From the NCBI GenBank assembly GCA_019347575.1, contig JAHWKY010000009.1, forward strand, positions 62,001-126,000: DNA of 64,000 nt, written 5' to 3'. Under the pieces are notes generated by a model. That model searched no databases, was not told the DNA's origin, and worked only from the letters and a program-made list of their open reading frames with translations. Position numbers and translations under genes: made by a program. The stretch comes from Actinomycetota bacterium. Lineage in GTDB: Bacteria > Actinomycetota > Nitriliruptoria > Nitriliruptorales > Nitriliruptoraceae. Below are positions 32,033 to 40,397 of this stretch, piece by piece. The stretch's first letter is position 1; every line of letters begins with the position of its first letter.

Positions 32033-33588
32033 GCGGTCCCCCCCTCCAGCAGCTCGGTCACCGGATCGAGGTAGGTGTCGGTCTTCGCGATGACCCCCTC
32101 GAGCCCGCGCCCGCCATCCTCGGGGCGGGGGGTGTTGCCGAAGACGCCCTCCCCGATCGCACGGAGCAGTCCCTCATCGGCGAGCTGATGCAGCAGCGTG
32201 ACCGCGTCGCCCAGGACCTGGTGCGCTCGCTCGGCGACGGGCCCGTCCTTCGCGGGACGGAACTCGGCCGCCAGGCCCCTGGTCGCGTCCCGGACGTAGC
32301 GGACGTTCTTCAGTGCCAGGCTGCGATCCGACAGCCACGGCGTCTGCACCCCCTCGGTCAGCATCCCGACCAGGATGATGCTCTGGCCGGTGAGCACGCC
32401 CACGAGGTTGAAGAACCCGTCGAGCAGGTAGCCGGTGAAGACGTCGCCGGTCATGTGTTTGGTGGGCGGCATGTACTTGAGGGGGTACCCCGGGAACAGC
32501 TCGCGCACGAGCGCGGCGTGCGCCACCTCCAGCGTCACCTGGTCGGGGTACGCCGGATCGATCTCGAAGGCGTGGCCGAGACCGATCTGCCATGGCTGGA
32601 GTCGGGTGTCCAGAGCGAAGCGCTCGTTGAGCAACTGGCTGGCGATCACGGTGTGGGCGGCCTCGACCGCATCGGCGGTGGTGAGGTAGTTGTCCTCGCC
32701 GGTGTTGATGACGATCCCAGCGCGGGCGTGGACGCGGCGGCTGAAGTACTGGTCGATGAAGGTCCGCCTGGGGTTTATGTCGCGGAAGATGATCCCGTAG
32801 AGGCAGTCGTTGAGCATCATGTCGAGGCGTTCGAGGCCCGCCATCGCCGCGATCTCGGGCATGCACAGGCCCGACGCGTAGTTGGTCAGGCGCACGTAGC
32901 GTCCCAGCTCCTCCGACACCTCGTCGAGCGCGCGGCGCATGCGCGCGAAGTTCGCCTGCGTGGCGTAGGTCCCCGCGAAGCCCTCGTGCGTCTCCCCTTC
33001 GGGAACGTGTTCGAGCAACGACTGGCCGGTGGAGCGGATGACGGCGATGATGTCGGCGCCCTGCCGGGCCGCCGCCTGCGCCTGCACCACGTCCTCGTCG
33101 ATGTCCCCGGTGGCGACGATGAGGTAGATCCACGGCTTGGGCGGGTCACCGAGGCGATCGAGCAGCTCGTCACGCTCCGACCGGCGCCGATCGAGCAGTT
33201 CGACGACGTCGCGTGCCGCACCCCGCGCCTCGTCGGTGGCGGTCCGCCGCTCGTAGTCGGACCAGTCGCTCGGGACGCGGAGGGACCCATCCGCCAGACC
33301 ACGCATGGCGCCAGCAGGATCCGTGCCGGCACGCGCCGCAGCGACGAAGATGGGCAGGGTCACGCCGTGATCGAGGGCGCCTGCCGCAGCGACCTTGTCG
33401 ACGAGGTGGTTGACCCAGGGGATCCCCTCGGTGTCCGCGCCCGTGAGCCCGTACAGCCGCGCCAGCGCCCGTTCGATCGAGACGGTGGTGTGCGCCGCGC
33501 ACAGATCGCGGACCGGTGCGACCGCTGCCGCCGCCAGCTCACGCGCCTCGTCCACCAGTCCGGGATCGAGGTGCAGGAGCGCGGTCAC
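32029..33588 (-). CDS. kamD: Lysine 5,6-aminomutase alpha subunit
   Basis: The large TIM-barrel subunit of the B12/PLP aminomutase, 519 residues (family usual about 510-520). Recognisable stretches are NHLVDKVAAAGALDHGVTLPIFV, GTYATQANFARMRRALDE, ASGLCMPEIAAMAGLERLDMMLNDCLYGIIFRDINPRRTFIDQYFSRR, INTGEDNYLTTADAVE and KYMPPTKHMTGDVF. The binding sites for PLP and for the adenosyl moiety are formed by this barrel. The GTG at 33588 overlaps the amidohydrolase stop, and its own stop overlaps the kamE ATG, so all three are translationally coupled. Confidence 0.95.
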   Translation of the reverse strand: MTALLHLDPGLVDEARELAAAAVAPVRDLCAAHTTVSIERALARLYGLTGADTEGIPWVNHLVDKVAAAGALDHGVTLPIFVAAARAGTDPAGAMRGLADGSLRVPSDWSDYERRTATDEARGAARDVVELLDRRRSERDELLDRLGDPPKPWIYLIVATGDIDEDVVQAQAAARQGADIIAVIRSTGQSLLEHVPEGETHEGFAGTYATQANFARMRRALDEVSEELGRYVRLTNYASGLCMPEIAAMAGLERLDMMLNDCLYGIIFRDINPRRTFIDQYFSRRVHARAGIVINTGEDNYLTTADAVEAAHTVIASQLLNERFALDTRLQPWQIGLGHAFEIDPAYPDQVTLEVAHAALVRELFPGYPLKYMPPTKHMTGDVFTGYLLDGFFNLVGVLTGQSIILVGMLTEGVQTPWLSDRSLALKNVRYVRDATRGLAAEFRPAKDGPVAERAHQVLGDAVTLLHQLADEGLLRAIGEGVFGNTPRPEDGGRGLEGVIAKTDTYLDPVTELLEGGTA

Positions 33589-35204
33589 GGTGCGGAAGCC
33601 TCCTCGGTGGTGGCGGCGGAGCGTACGCGGGGCGCGTCGTCCCAATGCGGGAGCGAGGCGTCGCCGTGCGTCACGCGCCCCTTCAGCAGGGTGAGGACGC
33701 AGTGGGCCCCGGTGGGATCGTCGGCGGCGTAGGGGTCACCGTCCCAGACCGCGACGTCGGCGCGCATGCCCGCGCGGATCGTGCCCACCCACCGGTCCTG
33801 GCGCGCCGCGTGCCGTCCCCCGAGGGTCGTGGCCGAGACGGCTTCGAGCCGGGTGATCGCGTGCCGCTCGTGGGCGCGGTTCTCGGCGGCCCGCACGACG
33901 CCCCAGGGGTCCATGGGCGTCACGTTCGCGTCGGACCCGAACGCCAGGGGGACGCCCCGGTCGGCCAGCGCGCGGTAGGGGTTCATCCAGGACTCGCGTT
34001 CGGGTCCCAACCGTCGTTCGTACAGTTTGCCGGGCCCTCCCCAAACGGTATCGAACGGTGGTTGTGCACTGACGACCAGTCCGAGGTCGGCGACCTCGTC
34101 GAGCAGCTCGGGCGGGAGCACCTCGGCGTGCTCGATGCGGTGGCGCAGCCGCCGTACACCGAACTCGAGGTAGTCGGGTAGCTCGTCGTCGACGCGGCGC
34201 CAGCACCGCAACGCCTGCGCGATGGCCGCATCCCCGATCGCGTGCACCCCGACCTGCACCCCGGCGTGGGTCGCCTCTCGGAACAGGTCGATGACGGTCT
34301 CGTCGTCGTACTCGAGGTGGCCCTGCTCGTGTGGCGCATCGGCGTACGGTTCGGACAGCGCCGCCGTGTGCGATCCCAGCGAGCCGTCGAGGAAGAGGTC
34401 ACCACCGATCTGCTTCAGCTCGCGTTCGACCACGAAGCTGAGGTCGAGCCCGCCCCAGTAGGCGATCACCTCGATGGGCCAGTCGCCCGCCAGCCAGGCA
34501 TCGAAGTCGGCGTCGCCCATGATGTCGGGGCCACCCATCTCGTGGACCGAGGCGATGCCGAGCGCGGCAGCGTGCTCGCCGACGCGGATGCGGGCTGCAC
34601 GCAGCTCGCTCTCGGTCATCGCCCCGATGCTCCACCTGCGGATGATGTGGTTCGCCTCGCGTCGCAGCACACCGGTCGGGTCGCCGTGTGGGTCGCGTTC
34701 GATCCCCTCAGCTCGCGCGAGTGGTGCCGCGGACAGCGTCTTGCGGTCGACCAGACACGAGTGGCCGTCGACACGGCTGAGGTAGACGGCCATGCCGTGC
34801 CCGGCTTCGAGCAGTTGATCGGGGTCGGGCAGCTCGTCCGCGAACGCGTGCGGGTCGTAGCCGTGTCCCCACACGACCCGTCCGTCGTGTTGGGCGGAGT
34901 AGGTCCGGACGGCGTCGAGCAGCTCGGCGCCACTCGACGCGCGCGACAGATCGAGGCCCGAGAGCGTGATCCCGGTGGACGTGAGGTGGACGTGCGCGTC
35001 GACGAACGCCGGCCCGATCGTGCAGCCGGGGAACTCGATCCGCTCACCGTGCCCGGGTGCCTCATCGGGATCATCGCCGACCCAGACGACGCGCTTGCCC
35101 CGTACGAGCACGGCGCGGGCGCGGTAGCGGCCGTGCCCGAGCGTCACGATGCGGTCGGCCACGAGCAGGGTCCCGCGCGCGCCCTCACGGCCAGAGCTCG
35201 TCAT
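33585..35204 (-). CDS. YtcJ-like metal-dependent amidohydrolase embedded in the lysine operon
   Basis: A 539-residue Amidohydro_3-type enzyme. The metal site motifs are VDAHVHL (H71, H73), the downstream Lys/His region, HAIGD, HRIEHAEV and the terminal Asp in GSDANVTPMDP. The N- and C-terminal beta sandwich (LLVADRIVTLG..., DVAVWDGDPY...) is complete. The real substrate is unknown: such enzymes hydrolyse N-acyl, carbamoyl or cyclic amide bonds. It starts at ATG 35204, overlapping the kdd stop, and stops inside the kamD start, so it is an integral part of the lysine operon. It could act on an N-acylated or lactam intermediate; that is inference. Confidence 0.8.
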   Translation of the reverse strand: MTSSGREGARGTLLVADRIVTLGHGRYRARAVLVRGKRVVWVGDDPDEAPGHGERIEFPGCTIGPAFVDAHVHLTSTGITLSGLDLSRASSGAELLDAVRTYSAQHDGRVVWGHGYDPHAFADELPDPDQLLEAGHGMAVYLSRVDGHSCLVDRKTLSAAPLARAEGIERDPHGDPTGVLRREANHIIRRWSIGAMTESELRAARIRVGEHAAALGIASVHEMGGPDIMGDADFDAWLAGDWPIEVIAYWGGLDLSFVVERELKQIGGDLFLDGSLGSHTAALSEPYADAPHEQGHLEYDDETVIDLFREATHAGVQVGVHAIGDAAIAQALRCWRRVDDELPDYLEFGVRRLRHRIEHAEVLPPELLDEVADLGLVVSAQPPFDTVWGGPGKLYERRLGPERESWMNPYRALADRGVPLAFGSDANVTPMDPWGVVRAAENRAHERHAITRLEAVSATTLGGRHAARQDRWVGTIRAGMRADVAVWDGDPYAADDPTGAHCVLTLLKGRVTHGDASLPHWDDAPRVRSAATTEEASAP

Positions 35205-36271
35205 CGTTCGCTCTCCACCTCGGGTGCTGGACCGACCCCGGCGCGCCAGCGGAACACGTCGAGCAAGGCCGCGTGGCGCCGCACCAGGTCGAGAGCCGCG
35301 GCGGCGTGACCCGGCACGTAGCCGTTGCCGATGACCATCGTCAGGTCCGCGCCCAGTCCCTCCGCTCCCAGGGCAGCGCGCGCGAACGAGGTGGCCATCG
35401 AGAAGAACACGACCGTGCCCCCGTCCCGCGTCGCGAGGAGGGCGCCACCCTCGGCGTCGGGGACGTCGACACACACCGCCGTCAGGTCCGCCTTCGCGCC
35501 GAGGACACGAGTCACCGCTTCCGCGGTCATGACCGGGTCGCGCGCGTCGGCGATCACCGCCCTCGCCGCACCGACGGCATCCACGATGCGCGCGTCCTGC
35601 AGGGTCGGCACCACCGCGGCCACCGCGGCGGCTCCCCGCTCCTGCGCCGCGACGCACGCGAGCGACCCCGACTTGCCCGAGCCACCGATGATCGCGACGC
35701 GATCGCCCCCTCGCACGTGTCGGGAGACCAGCGCGGGCGCCCCCGCCACGTCCAGGACCGACAGCACCACGGCGACGTCGAGGTCGTCGGGAACCACCGC
35801 GAACGGGGAGCGCGCGAAGACGATGGCGTGCCCGCGAGCCGGCACCACCTCGCTCCCGCCGTCCCAGTCCGAGACGGAGGCGAGCCACAACGGGGTCAAG
35901 GTCAGCGACACGAGCGTGGCGACACGCGTGCCGATGGCCGGGGCGTCGGATCGGTCTGGGTGCACCTCGGCGACGCGTCCCACCAGCATGCCGCCGGATC
36001 CCGTTACCGGGTTCTGGACCTTGCCACGCTCGGCGCAGATCTCGAGCAACGACGCCCGGAGGCGGCCCGGGTCGCCCTCGTTGACGCCGCGTAACTGGCG
36101 GTACGAGGCCGCGTCGAGGCTCAGCAGCTCGAGGTCGATGCGCATCTCGCCAGCGAAGAGGTCAGGACGGTTGTCGAGACGCCAAGCGGCCTGCGGGAGC
36201 ACCCCGACGGGTTCGATCACCCGGTGCAGTCCGATCGGCGACGCTGGGGACGCCGGTGATGCCGTGGCGAC
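35201..36271 (-). CDS. kdd: L-erythro-3,5-diaminohexanoate dehydrogenase
   Basis: NAD(P)-dependent oxidation of 3,5-diaminohexanoate to 5-amino-3-oxohexanoate in lysine degradation. The sequence starts with GLHRVIEPVGVLPQAAWRLDN, followed by KVQNPVTGSGGMLVG and the Rossmann region IIGGSGKSGSLACVAAQERGA, all typical of Kdd. Length is about 356 residues from the start used here. No ATG/GTG/TTG occurs upstream of GTG 36220, which would cut into the conserved HRVIEP motif. A GTC at 36271 lies exactly 7 bases after a strong AGGAGG and is given as the start; a canonical-only reading would be 35201-36220. First gene of the operon. Confidence 0.88.
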   Translation of the reverse strand, partial: VATASPASPASPIGLHRVIEPVGVLPQAAWRLDNRPDLFAGEMRIDLELLSLDAASYRQLRGVNEGDPGRLRASLLEICAERGKVQNPVTGSGGMLVGRVAEVHPDRSDAPAIGTRVATLVSLTLTPLWLASVSDWDGGSEVVPARGHAIVFARSPFAVVPDDLDVAVVLSVLDVAGAPALVSRHVRGGDRVAIIGGSGKSGSLACVAAQERGAAAVAAVVPTLQDARIVDAVGAARAVIADARDPVMTAEAVTRVLGAKADLTAVCVDVPDAEGGALLATRDGGTVVFFSMATSFARAALGAEGLGADLTMVIGNGYVPGHAAAALDLVRRHAALLDVFRWRAGVGPAPEVESER

Positions 36272-36364
36272 CTCGGGGCCTCCTGTCCTACGCTGAACGA
36301 GGCTACCACCGGGGTCGTAGGCTCGACCGGGTTCGCCGATGACGAGCGGGCAGTAAGCCGCTGT

Positions 36365-36370
36365 TACGGT
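36365..36370 (+). promoter_or_regulatory. -10 element (TACGGT), leaderless promoter of the MDMPI-like gene
   Basis: TACGGT ends 6 bases before the GTG at 36377, which has no Shine-Dalgarno. The predicted transcription start coincides with the start codon. It lies in the short spacer divergent from kdd. Confidence 0.45.
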
Positions 36371-36376
36371 TGCAGG

Positions 36377-37297
36377 GTGAGTAGCCACCCCGTCGTGCCC
36401 GAGGTCCTCGGCCCCCAGGCCGAGCGGCTCCTGCAGCGCGAGATCACCGACTTCACGACGCTGCTCGAACGCTTCGAGGACGGCGACTGGAACGCCACGA
36501 CCCGCGTCGGGGACGCGCCGGTGGCACGTCTGGTCCAGCACCTGGCGGAGGGCGGCGACCGCCTCGCCACCGCCATCGAGCGCCGCTACGAGGACGCCGA
36601 GCCGGGGCCGCTCCTGCAGCCCTTCGACGACCCGAGCACACCGCCCACGGTCGAACACGAGTCTGCGGACCCCGGTGTCGTCCTCAGCCGGTACCGCGAG
36701 CACACCGGGCGGTTGCTGCGGGTGCTGTCGCTGACCCGACAGGCCGACTGGTCCTGGCCGGTCTGGTCGCCACTCGGAGGGCTCGAGACCCTCGCCGAAG
36801 CAACGCGTCGGTGGCTCGCCCACCACTTCGTCCACCGCGACGACGTCACGTCGGCGTGCGCCCGGAGGCTGAGCCAGCCCGAGGAGACCGTCCGACTCGT
36901 CGTCGAGTTCGTGCTCGACGCGATCGCCCGCCGTGGCGGTGACGCGGTGGAGCCGCCCATCGCCTTCGAGGTCATCACGTCGCTGCCCGGGGCCGGTTCG
37001 TGGACGCTGATCTTCGACCGCGACGCGGCTCCACAGCGTGTCGGCACCGTGTGGGACGAGATCATCGGCTCGGTGCAGGACCACCCCGATCACCGCGTCG
37101 AACGCGGTCCGGCTGACTACGCACGGGTGCAGGTGACCGGTGCCGGCGATGTCGTGTGGCGGGCGGCGTTCGGGCGAGGCGCCACGTGGGATCAGCTCAG
37201 CGTGCACAGCGATGATGCCGGGAAGGGCCTGTGGGCGGCGCTCGTCGGAGCGATGGAGCCGGCGCGTGCCGGTGAGGTCGGTCGCCTCCAGCACTGA
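36377..37297 (+). CDS. DinB/maleylpyruvate-isomerase-like protein
   Basis: A 306-residue protein. The N-terminal half is a helical bundle (EITDFTTLLERFEDGDWNATTRVGDAPVARLVQHLAEGG...) like the MDMPI_N/DinB fold, including a WLAHHFVHRDDVTSA segment with His residues suited to metal binding. The C-terminal half (about 210-290) is beta-rich, like an SCP2-type or MDMPI_C domain. In actinobacteria this fold serves mycothiol-dependent isomerases and transferases. The substrate is unknown. It starts at GTG 36377, apparently from a leaderless transcript, and is divergent from kdd. Confidence 0.6.
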   Translation: MSSHPVVPEVLGPQAERLLQREITDFTTLLERFEDGDWNATTRVGDAPVARLVQHLAEGGDRLATAIERRYEDAEPGPLLQPFDDPSTPPTVEHESADPGVVLSRYREHTGRLLRVLSLTRQADWSWPVWSPLGGLETLAEATRRWLAHHFVHRDDVTSACARRLSQPEETVRLVVEFVLDAIARRGGDAVEPPIAFEVITSLPGAGSWTLIFDRDAAPQRVGTVWDEIIGSVQDHPDHRVERGPADYARVQVTGAGDVVWRAAFGRGATWDQLSVHSDDAGKGLWAALVGAMEPARAGEVGRLQH

Positions 37298-37301
37298 GCG
37301 G

Positions 37302-37625
37302 CTACCCGCCGACCGCCACGAGCATCCCGGGGAGAGCCGCGCCGAGGACGAAGAGCGTCACGGCGGTCGCGATCCGGGTGCCGGGGACGGCCTGCTGACG
37401 CAGCGTGTCGACGACCGCCGTGATGACCGCGTAGAGCGCGCCGACCGCGCAGCTGATCGCGGCGCCGAGGAGCATGGTGGCCAGTCCGGCGCGCCCGCCC
37501 GACCCCTGGGCGGCGACCAGGACCGTCAGCCCGCCACCGATCAGCAGGGTGCCCAACCCCGCGATCCACCACGCCCGGCGCGCGGGGAGGTCACGGTGCG
37601 GGACGTCGGCCTGCCGAGGCGTCAT
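37302..37625 (-). CDS. Small hypothetical membrane protein
   Basis: A 107-residue protein with three predicted membrane helices: AWWIAGLGTLLIGGGLTVLVAA, MLLGAAISCAVGALYAVITAVV and TAVTLFVLGAALPGMLVAVGG. A basic N-terminal tail suggests the inside. No family is recognised. The ATG at 37625 overlaps the stop of the acyl-CoA dehydrogenase gene, so it is the last cistron of that operon. It converges with the MDMPI-like gene. Confidence 0.6.
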   Translation of the reverse strand: MTPRQADVPHRDLPARRAWWIAGLGTLLIGGGLTVLVAAQGSGGRAGLATMLLGAAISCAVGALYAVITAVVDTLRQQAVPGTRIATAVTLFVLGAALPGMLVAVGG

Positions 37626-38770
37626 CCGCGAGCGAGGTGACGGCCGATGACGAGGCGCTGGATCTGGTTCGTTCCCTCGAAGATCTGCAGCACCTTCGCC
37701 TCGCGCATGTAGCGCTCGACGGGGAACTCGCGCGTGTATCCGACGCCGCCGTGGACCTGGACCGCGTCGGTGGTGACGCTCATGGCCGTGTCCGTGCAGA
37801 AGAGCTTGCTCATCGACGCGGCGAGGCTGGGGTCCAGACCCGCGTCCTTGCGTGCGGCGGCGTCGCGGTAGAGGGCACGTCCCGCCGCTATCCGTGTCGC
37901 CATGTCGGCCAGCAGGAAGCTGAGGCCCTGGAAGTCGATGATGCGGCGGCCGAACTGCTCGCGTTCACGCGCGTATGCGGTGGCCGCATCGAGCGCCCCG
38001 CGCGCCAGACCGGTCGCGAGCGCCGCGATGCCGAGGCGGCCGCCGTCGAGGGCCGACAGCGCGATGCGGAAACCGCCGCCCTCCTGGCCCAGGAGCGCCT
38101 CGCTCGGTACCTCGACGCCGTCGAGCGCGATCTGGGCCGTCGGGGAGGACCGCAGACCCATCTTGTCCTCCGTGCGCGCGACCGACAGGCCGTCGACATC
38201 GGCGTCGACGACGAACGCGGAGATGCCGCCGGCACCTTCGCCGCCGCTGCGGGCGAACACCAGGTAGTGGCTCGCGACCCCACCGTGCGTGACCCACGCC
38301 TTCGTGCCGGTGAGCCGCCAGCCGGCATCGGTCCGCTCGGCGCGGCACCGCAGCGACGCGGCATCCGATCCGCTGTCGGGCTCGGACAGGCAGTACGCCC
38401 CGAGCCCCTCCCCAGACAGCAGCGGTGGCAGGAGTCGATCCCGCTGCTCCACCCGTGTGTTGCCCGCGATGGCGGTGGCGACGAGCGTGTTGACGGACAC
38501 GGCCAGCGCCAGGGCGGCGTAGACCCGTGCGAGCTCCTCGACGACGAGCAGGTACGTGCCGAAGGGCTGCTCCCCGCCCCCGGCCCCGCTGGGGAACGGC
38601 AGACCGAGCAGATCCATCGTGCCGAGCTGACGGTACAGCTCGCGTGGGAAGCGCTCGTCGCGCTCGTGGTCGGCTGCGGCCGGGGCGACGACATCATCGG
38701 CGAAGCGGCGCAGCACCTTGACCAGGGCACGCTGGTCGTCGGTCAGCCGGGCGTCGTCGTCCACGGTCAC
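37622..38770 (-). CDS. Acyl-CoA dehydrogenase
   Basis: FAD-dependent alpha,beta-dehydrogenation of an acyl-CoA, passing electrons to an ETF. The 382-residue protein has the two family signatures, GAYCLSEPDSGSDAASL (about 125-141) and QVHGGVGYTREFPVERYMREAKVLQIFEGTNQIQRLVIGRHL (C-terminal). The catalytic base is the Glu of FEGTNQIQ, the position used by short-/medium-chain enzymes. It could take part in butyryl-CoA-level metabolism downstream of kal, but is in a different operon. The GTG at 38770 overlaps the GNAT gene stop. Confidence 0.92.
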   Translation of the reverse strand: MTVDDDARLTDDQRALVKVLRRFADDVVAPAAADHERDERFPRELYRQLGTMDLLGLPFPSGAGGGEQPFGTYLLVVEELARVYAALALAVSVNTLVATAIAGNTRVEQRDRLLPPLLSGEGLGAYCLSEPDSGSDAASLRCRAERTDAGWRLTGTKAWVTHGGVASHYLVFARSGGEGAGGISAFVVDADVDGLSVARTEDKMGLRSSPTAQIALDGVEVPSEALLGQEGGGFRIALSALDGGRLGIAALATGLARGALDAATAYAREREQFGRRIIDFQGLSFLLADMATRIAAGRALYRDAAARKDAGLDPSLAASMSKLFCTDTAMSVTTDAVQVHGGVGYTREFPVERYMREAKVLQIFEGTNQIQRLVIGRHLARG

Positions 38771-39201
38771 CCGTCGCGTTCGCGCGCGCTCGCGGGAGTG
38801 AGGGACATGAGGATGCGGCGCGGCTCGTAGCCGAGGGACTCGAGGAAGGCCCGGCCCTCGTCGTTGTCGGCGGCCACCGAGATCTCGACCACGGGCACGC
38901 GGGTGTCCTCCGCCCACCGCTGGATGGCTTCGATCAGCGCGAAGCCGACCCCGCGACGACGGGCATCCGGCCGCACGAAGACCGGACCCACGGTCGTCCC
39001 GTCCGGCCTCAGGCGCCCCGCGGCGTAACCGAGCGGATCCTTCGTCGTGGCGTCGGTGGCCATCCAGTAGATCCCACCCTGCGGGATCGGAGGATCCCAC
39101 GGCTCGCCGTCCCGACTGCGAGCAGACGACTCCGCCCGGTACTCCGTCGCCAGTTCCCGGATCTCCTCGATGCGGGCGCGACGGACGACCACCTCGCTCA
39201 C
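38767..39201 (-). CDS. GNAT-family N-acetyltransferase
   Basis: A 144-residue acetyltransferase fold. The acetyl-CoA pyrophosphate loop is ARRRGVGFALIEAIQRWAED (Q/RxxGxG/A type), preceded by the strand VGPVFVRPD and followed by VVEISVAADNDEGRAFLESLGYEPRR, the usual C-terminal motif. The substrate cannot be predicted. The start GTG/ATG at 39201 overlaps the M24 peptidase stop, and its own stop overlaps the acyl-CoA dehydrogenase start. Confidence 0.85.
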   Translation of the reverse strand: MSEVVVRRARIEEIRELATEYRAESSARSRDGEPWDPPIPQGGIYWMATDATTKDPLGYAAGRLRPDGTTVGPVFVRPDARRRGVGFALIEAIQRWAEDTRVPVVEISVAADNDEGRAFLESLGYEPRRILMSLTPASARERDG

Positions 39202-40304
39202 GCCGACACCTCGACCAACTCGTGACTGCGGGTGTTCAACCGTTCGCCGCCCTGGGGCGTCGCGGTGACGATGTCCTCGATCCGCATCCCGAAGCGTCCC
39301 GGGAGGTAGATGCCGGGTTCGACGCTGAAGGTCATACCCGTCTCCAGGGTCACTTCGTTGCCCTCGACGAGGTAGGGCTGCTCGTGGACCTCGACGCCGA
39401 TGCCGTGTCCGGTCCGGTGGACGAAGCGTTCGCCGTAGCCCGCCTCGGTGATGATGTCGCGACAGGCACGATCGACATCCTCGGCCGCCGCTCCCGATCG
39501 TGCGGCGGTCACGCCGGCTTCCTGGGCCCGCCGCAGGACCTCGTGGGCTTCGAGGTACTCCGCGCTCACGGGGCCGATGGCGTAGTTGCGGGTCGAGTCG
39601 GAGCAGTACCCCTGCCGGACACCGCCGATGTCGACGACGACCGTGTCTCCCGACGCGAGCGTTCGACCGCCGGTCTCGTGGTGAGGTGAGGCCCCGTTCG
39701 GACCGCTCGCGACGATGATGAACGCGACCTCGTCGTGGTCCTCGAGGATCAGCTCGGCGATGTCACGGCCGACCTCGTCCTCCGTCCGTCCCGGCGTGAG
39801 CAACGCGCCGACCTGCGCGTGGACCCGGTCGATCGCCTGGGCCGCGGCTCGCAGCAGCTCCAGCTCCTCCTCCGTCTTCACGATCCGCAGGCGCGTCGTG
39901 ACCTCGCCGCCCTCGGTCCACGACGCCTCGGGCAACGCCATCTGGAGCCGGAGGAGGAAAGACGACCACAGCTGGTCCTGGACCGCCAGGGTGGCCTCCC
40001 GTTCGACCCCGGCGCCGGCGAGGACGTCACGCACGTTCGCGATGGGGTCCTCGTGCTCCTTCCAGGTGCGCAGCTCGACCAGCTCGGTCGCGCCGCTGGA
40101 GGCGGCACGGGGCGCCTCGAGCTCAGGAACCAACAGGCTCGCGTCGTCGGCTTGCGGAACGACCAGGAGCGTGAGGCGTTCCATCGCAAGGGCGTTGTAG
40201 CCCGTCAGGTAACGCAGGTCGGCGCCGGGGCCGACGAGGAGCGCCCCGAACCCGAGCTCGCCGAGGACCTCGCGGGCTCGATGCAGACGGGCGGAGTCGG
40301 CCAT
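39198..40304 (-). CDS. Xaa-Pro peptidase (M24 family)
   Basis: A 368-residue 'pita-bread' metallopeptidase: creatinase-like N-terminal domain (ALLVGPGADLRYLTGYNALAMERL) and a catalytic domain. All five metal ligands are visible: VVDIGG (Asp), CSDSTRN (Asp), RTGHGIGVEVHE (His), SVEPGIYLPG (Glu) and RIEDIV (Glu). It removes N-terminal residues preceding proline, or may act on dipeptides. The ATG at 40304 has AAGGAGGAG upstream and a TAGGAT -10 at 40329-40334. First gene of the operon with GNAT, acyl-CoA dehydrogenase and a small membrane protein. Confidence 0.9.
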   Translation of the reverse strand: MADSARLHRAREVLGELGFGALLVGPGADLRYLTGYNALAMERLTLLVVPQADDASLLVPELEAPRAASSGATELVELRTWKEHEDPIANVRDVLAGAGVEREATLAVQDQLWSSFLLRLQMALPEASWTEGGEVTTRLRIVKTEEELELLRAAAQAIDRVHAQVGALLTPGRTEDEVGRDIAELILEDHDEVAFIIVASGPNGASPHHETGGRTLASGDTVVVDIGGVRQGYCSDSTRNYAIGPVSAEYLEAHEVLRRAQEAGVTAARSGAAAEDVDRACRDIITEAGYGERFVHRTGHGIGVEVHEQPYLVEGNEVTLETGMTFSVEPGIYLPGRFGMRIEDIVTATPQGGERLNTRSHELVEVSA

Positions 40305-40328
40305 CCGGTGCTCCTCCTTCGCGCCCGC

Positions 40329-40334
40329 ATCCTA
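40329..40334 (-). promoter_or_regulatory. -10 element (TAGGAT) of the M24 peptidase operon
   Basis: TAGGAT on the minus strand, 24 bases upstream of the ATG at 40304, with a strong AAGGAGGAG in between. It is back to back with the glpD -10 at 40371. Confidence 0.45.
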
Positions 40335-40370
40335 GGTGGCCTGACCCCGGGCGGCCCGACCGGGACCGCC

Positions 40371-40376
40371 TACGAT
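40371..40376 (+). promoter_or_regulatory. -10 element (TACGAT) of glpD
   Basis: TACGAT lies 10 bases before a GGAGG at 40386-40390. Transcription from it would begin close to 40383, so any glpD start upstream of that is unlikely. Confidence 0.45.
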
Positions 40377-40397
40377 CGCGCCGTCGGAGGTACGACG

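Noticed and set aside
36272-36376. Cobalamin riboswitch in front of the kdd-kamDE operon
   Set aside because: The spacer between kdd and the divergent gene is about 105 bases, and no B12-box-like GCCACTG sequence or large fold is visible.
37622-38770. Acyl-CoA dehydrogenase as a member of the lysine operon (Bcd)
   Set aside because: It lies in a separate operon beyond a divergent gene, coupled to GNAT and M24 peptidase genes; a functional link is possible but not supported by arrangement.
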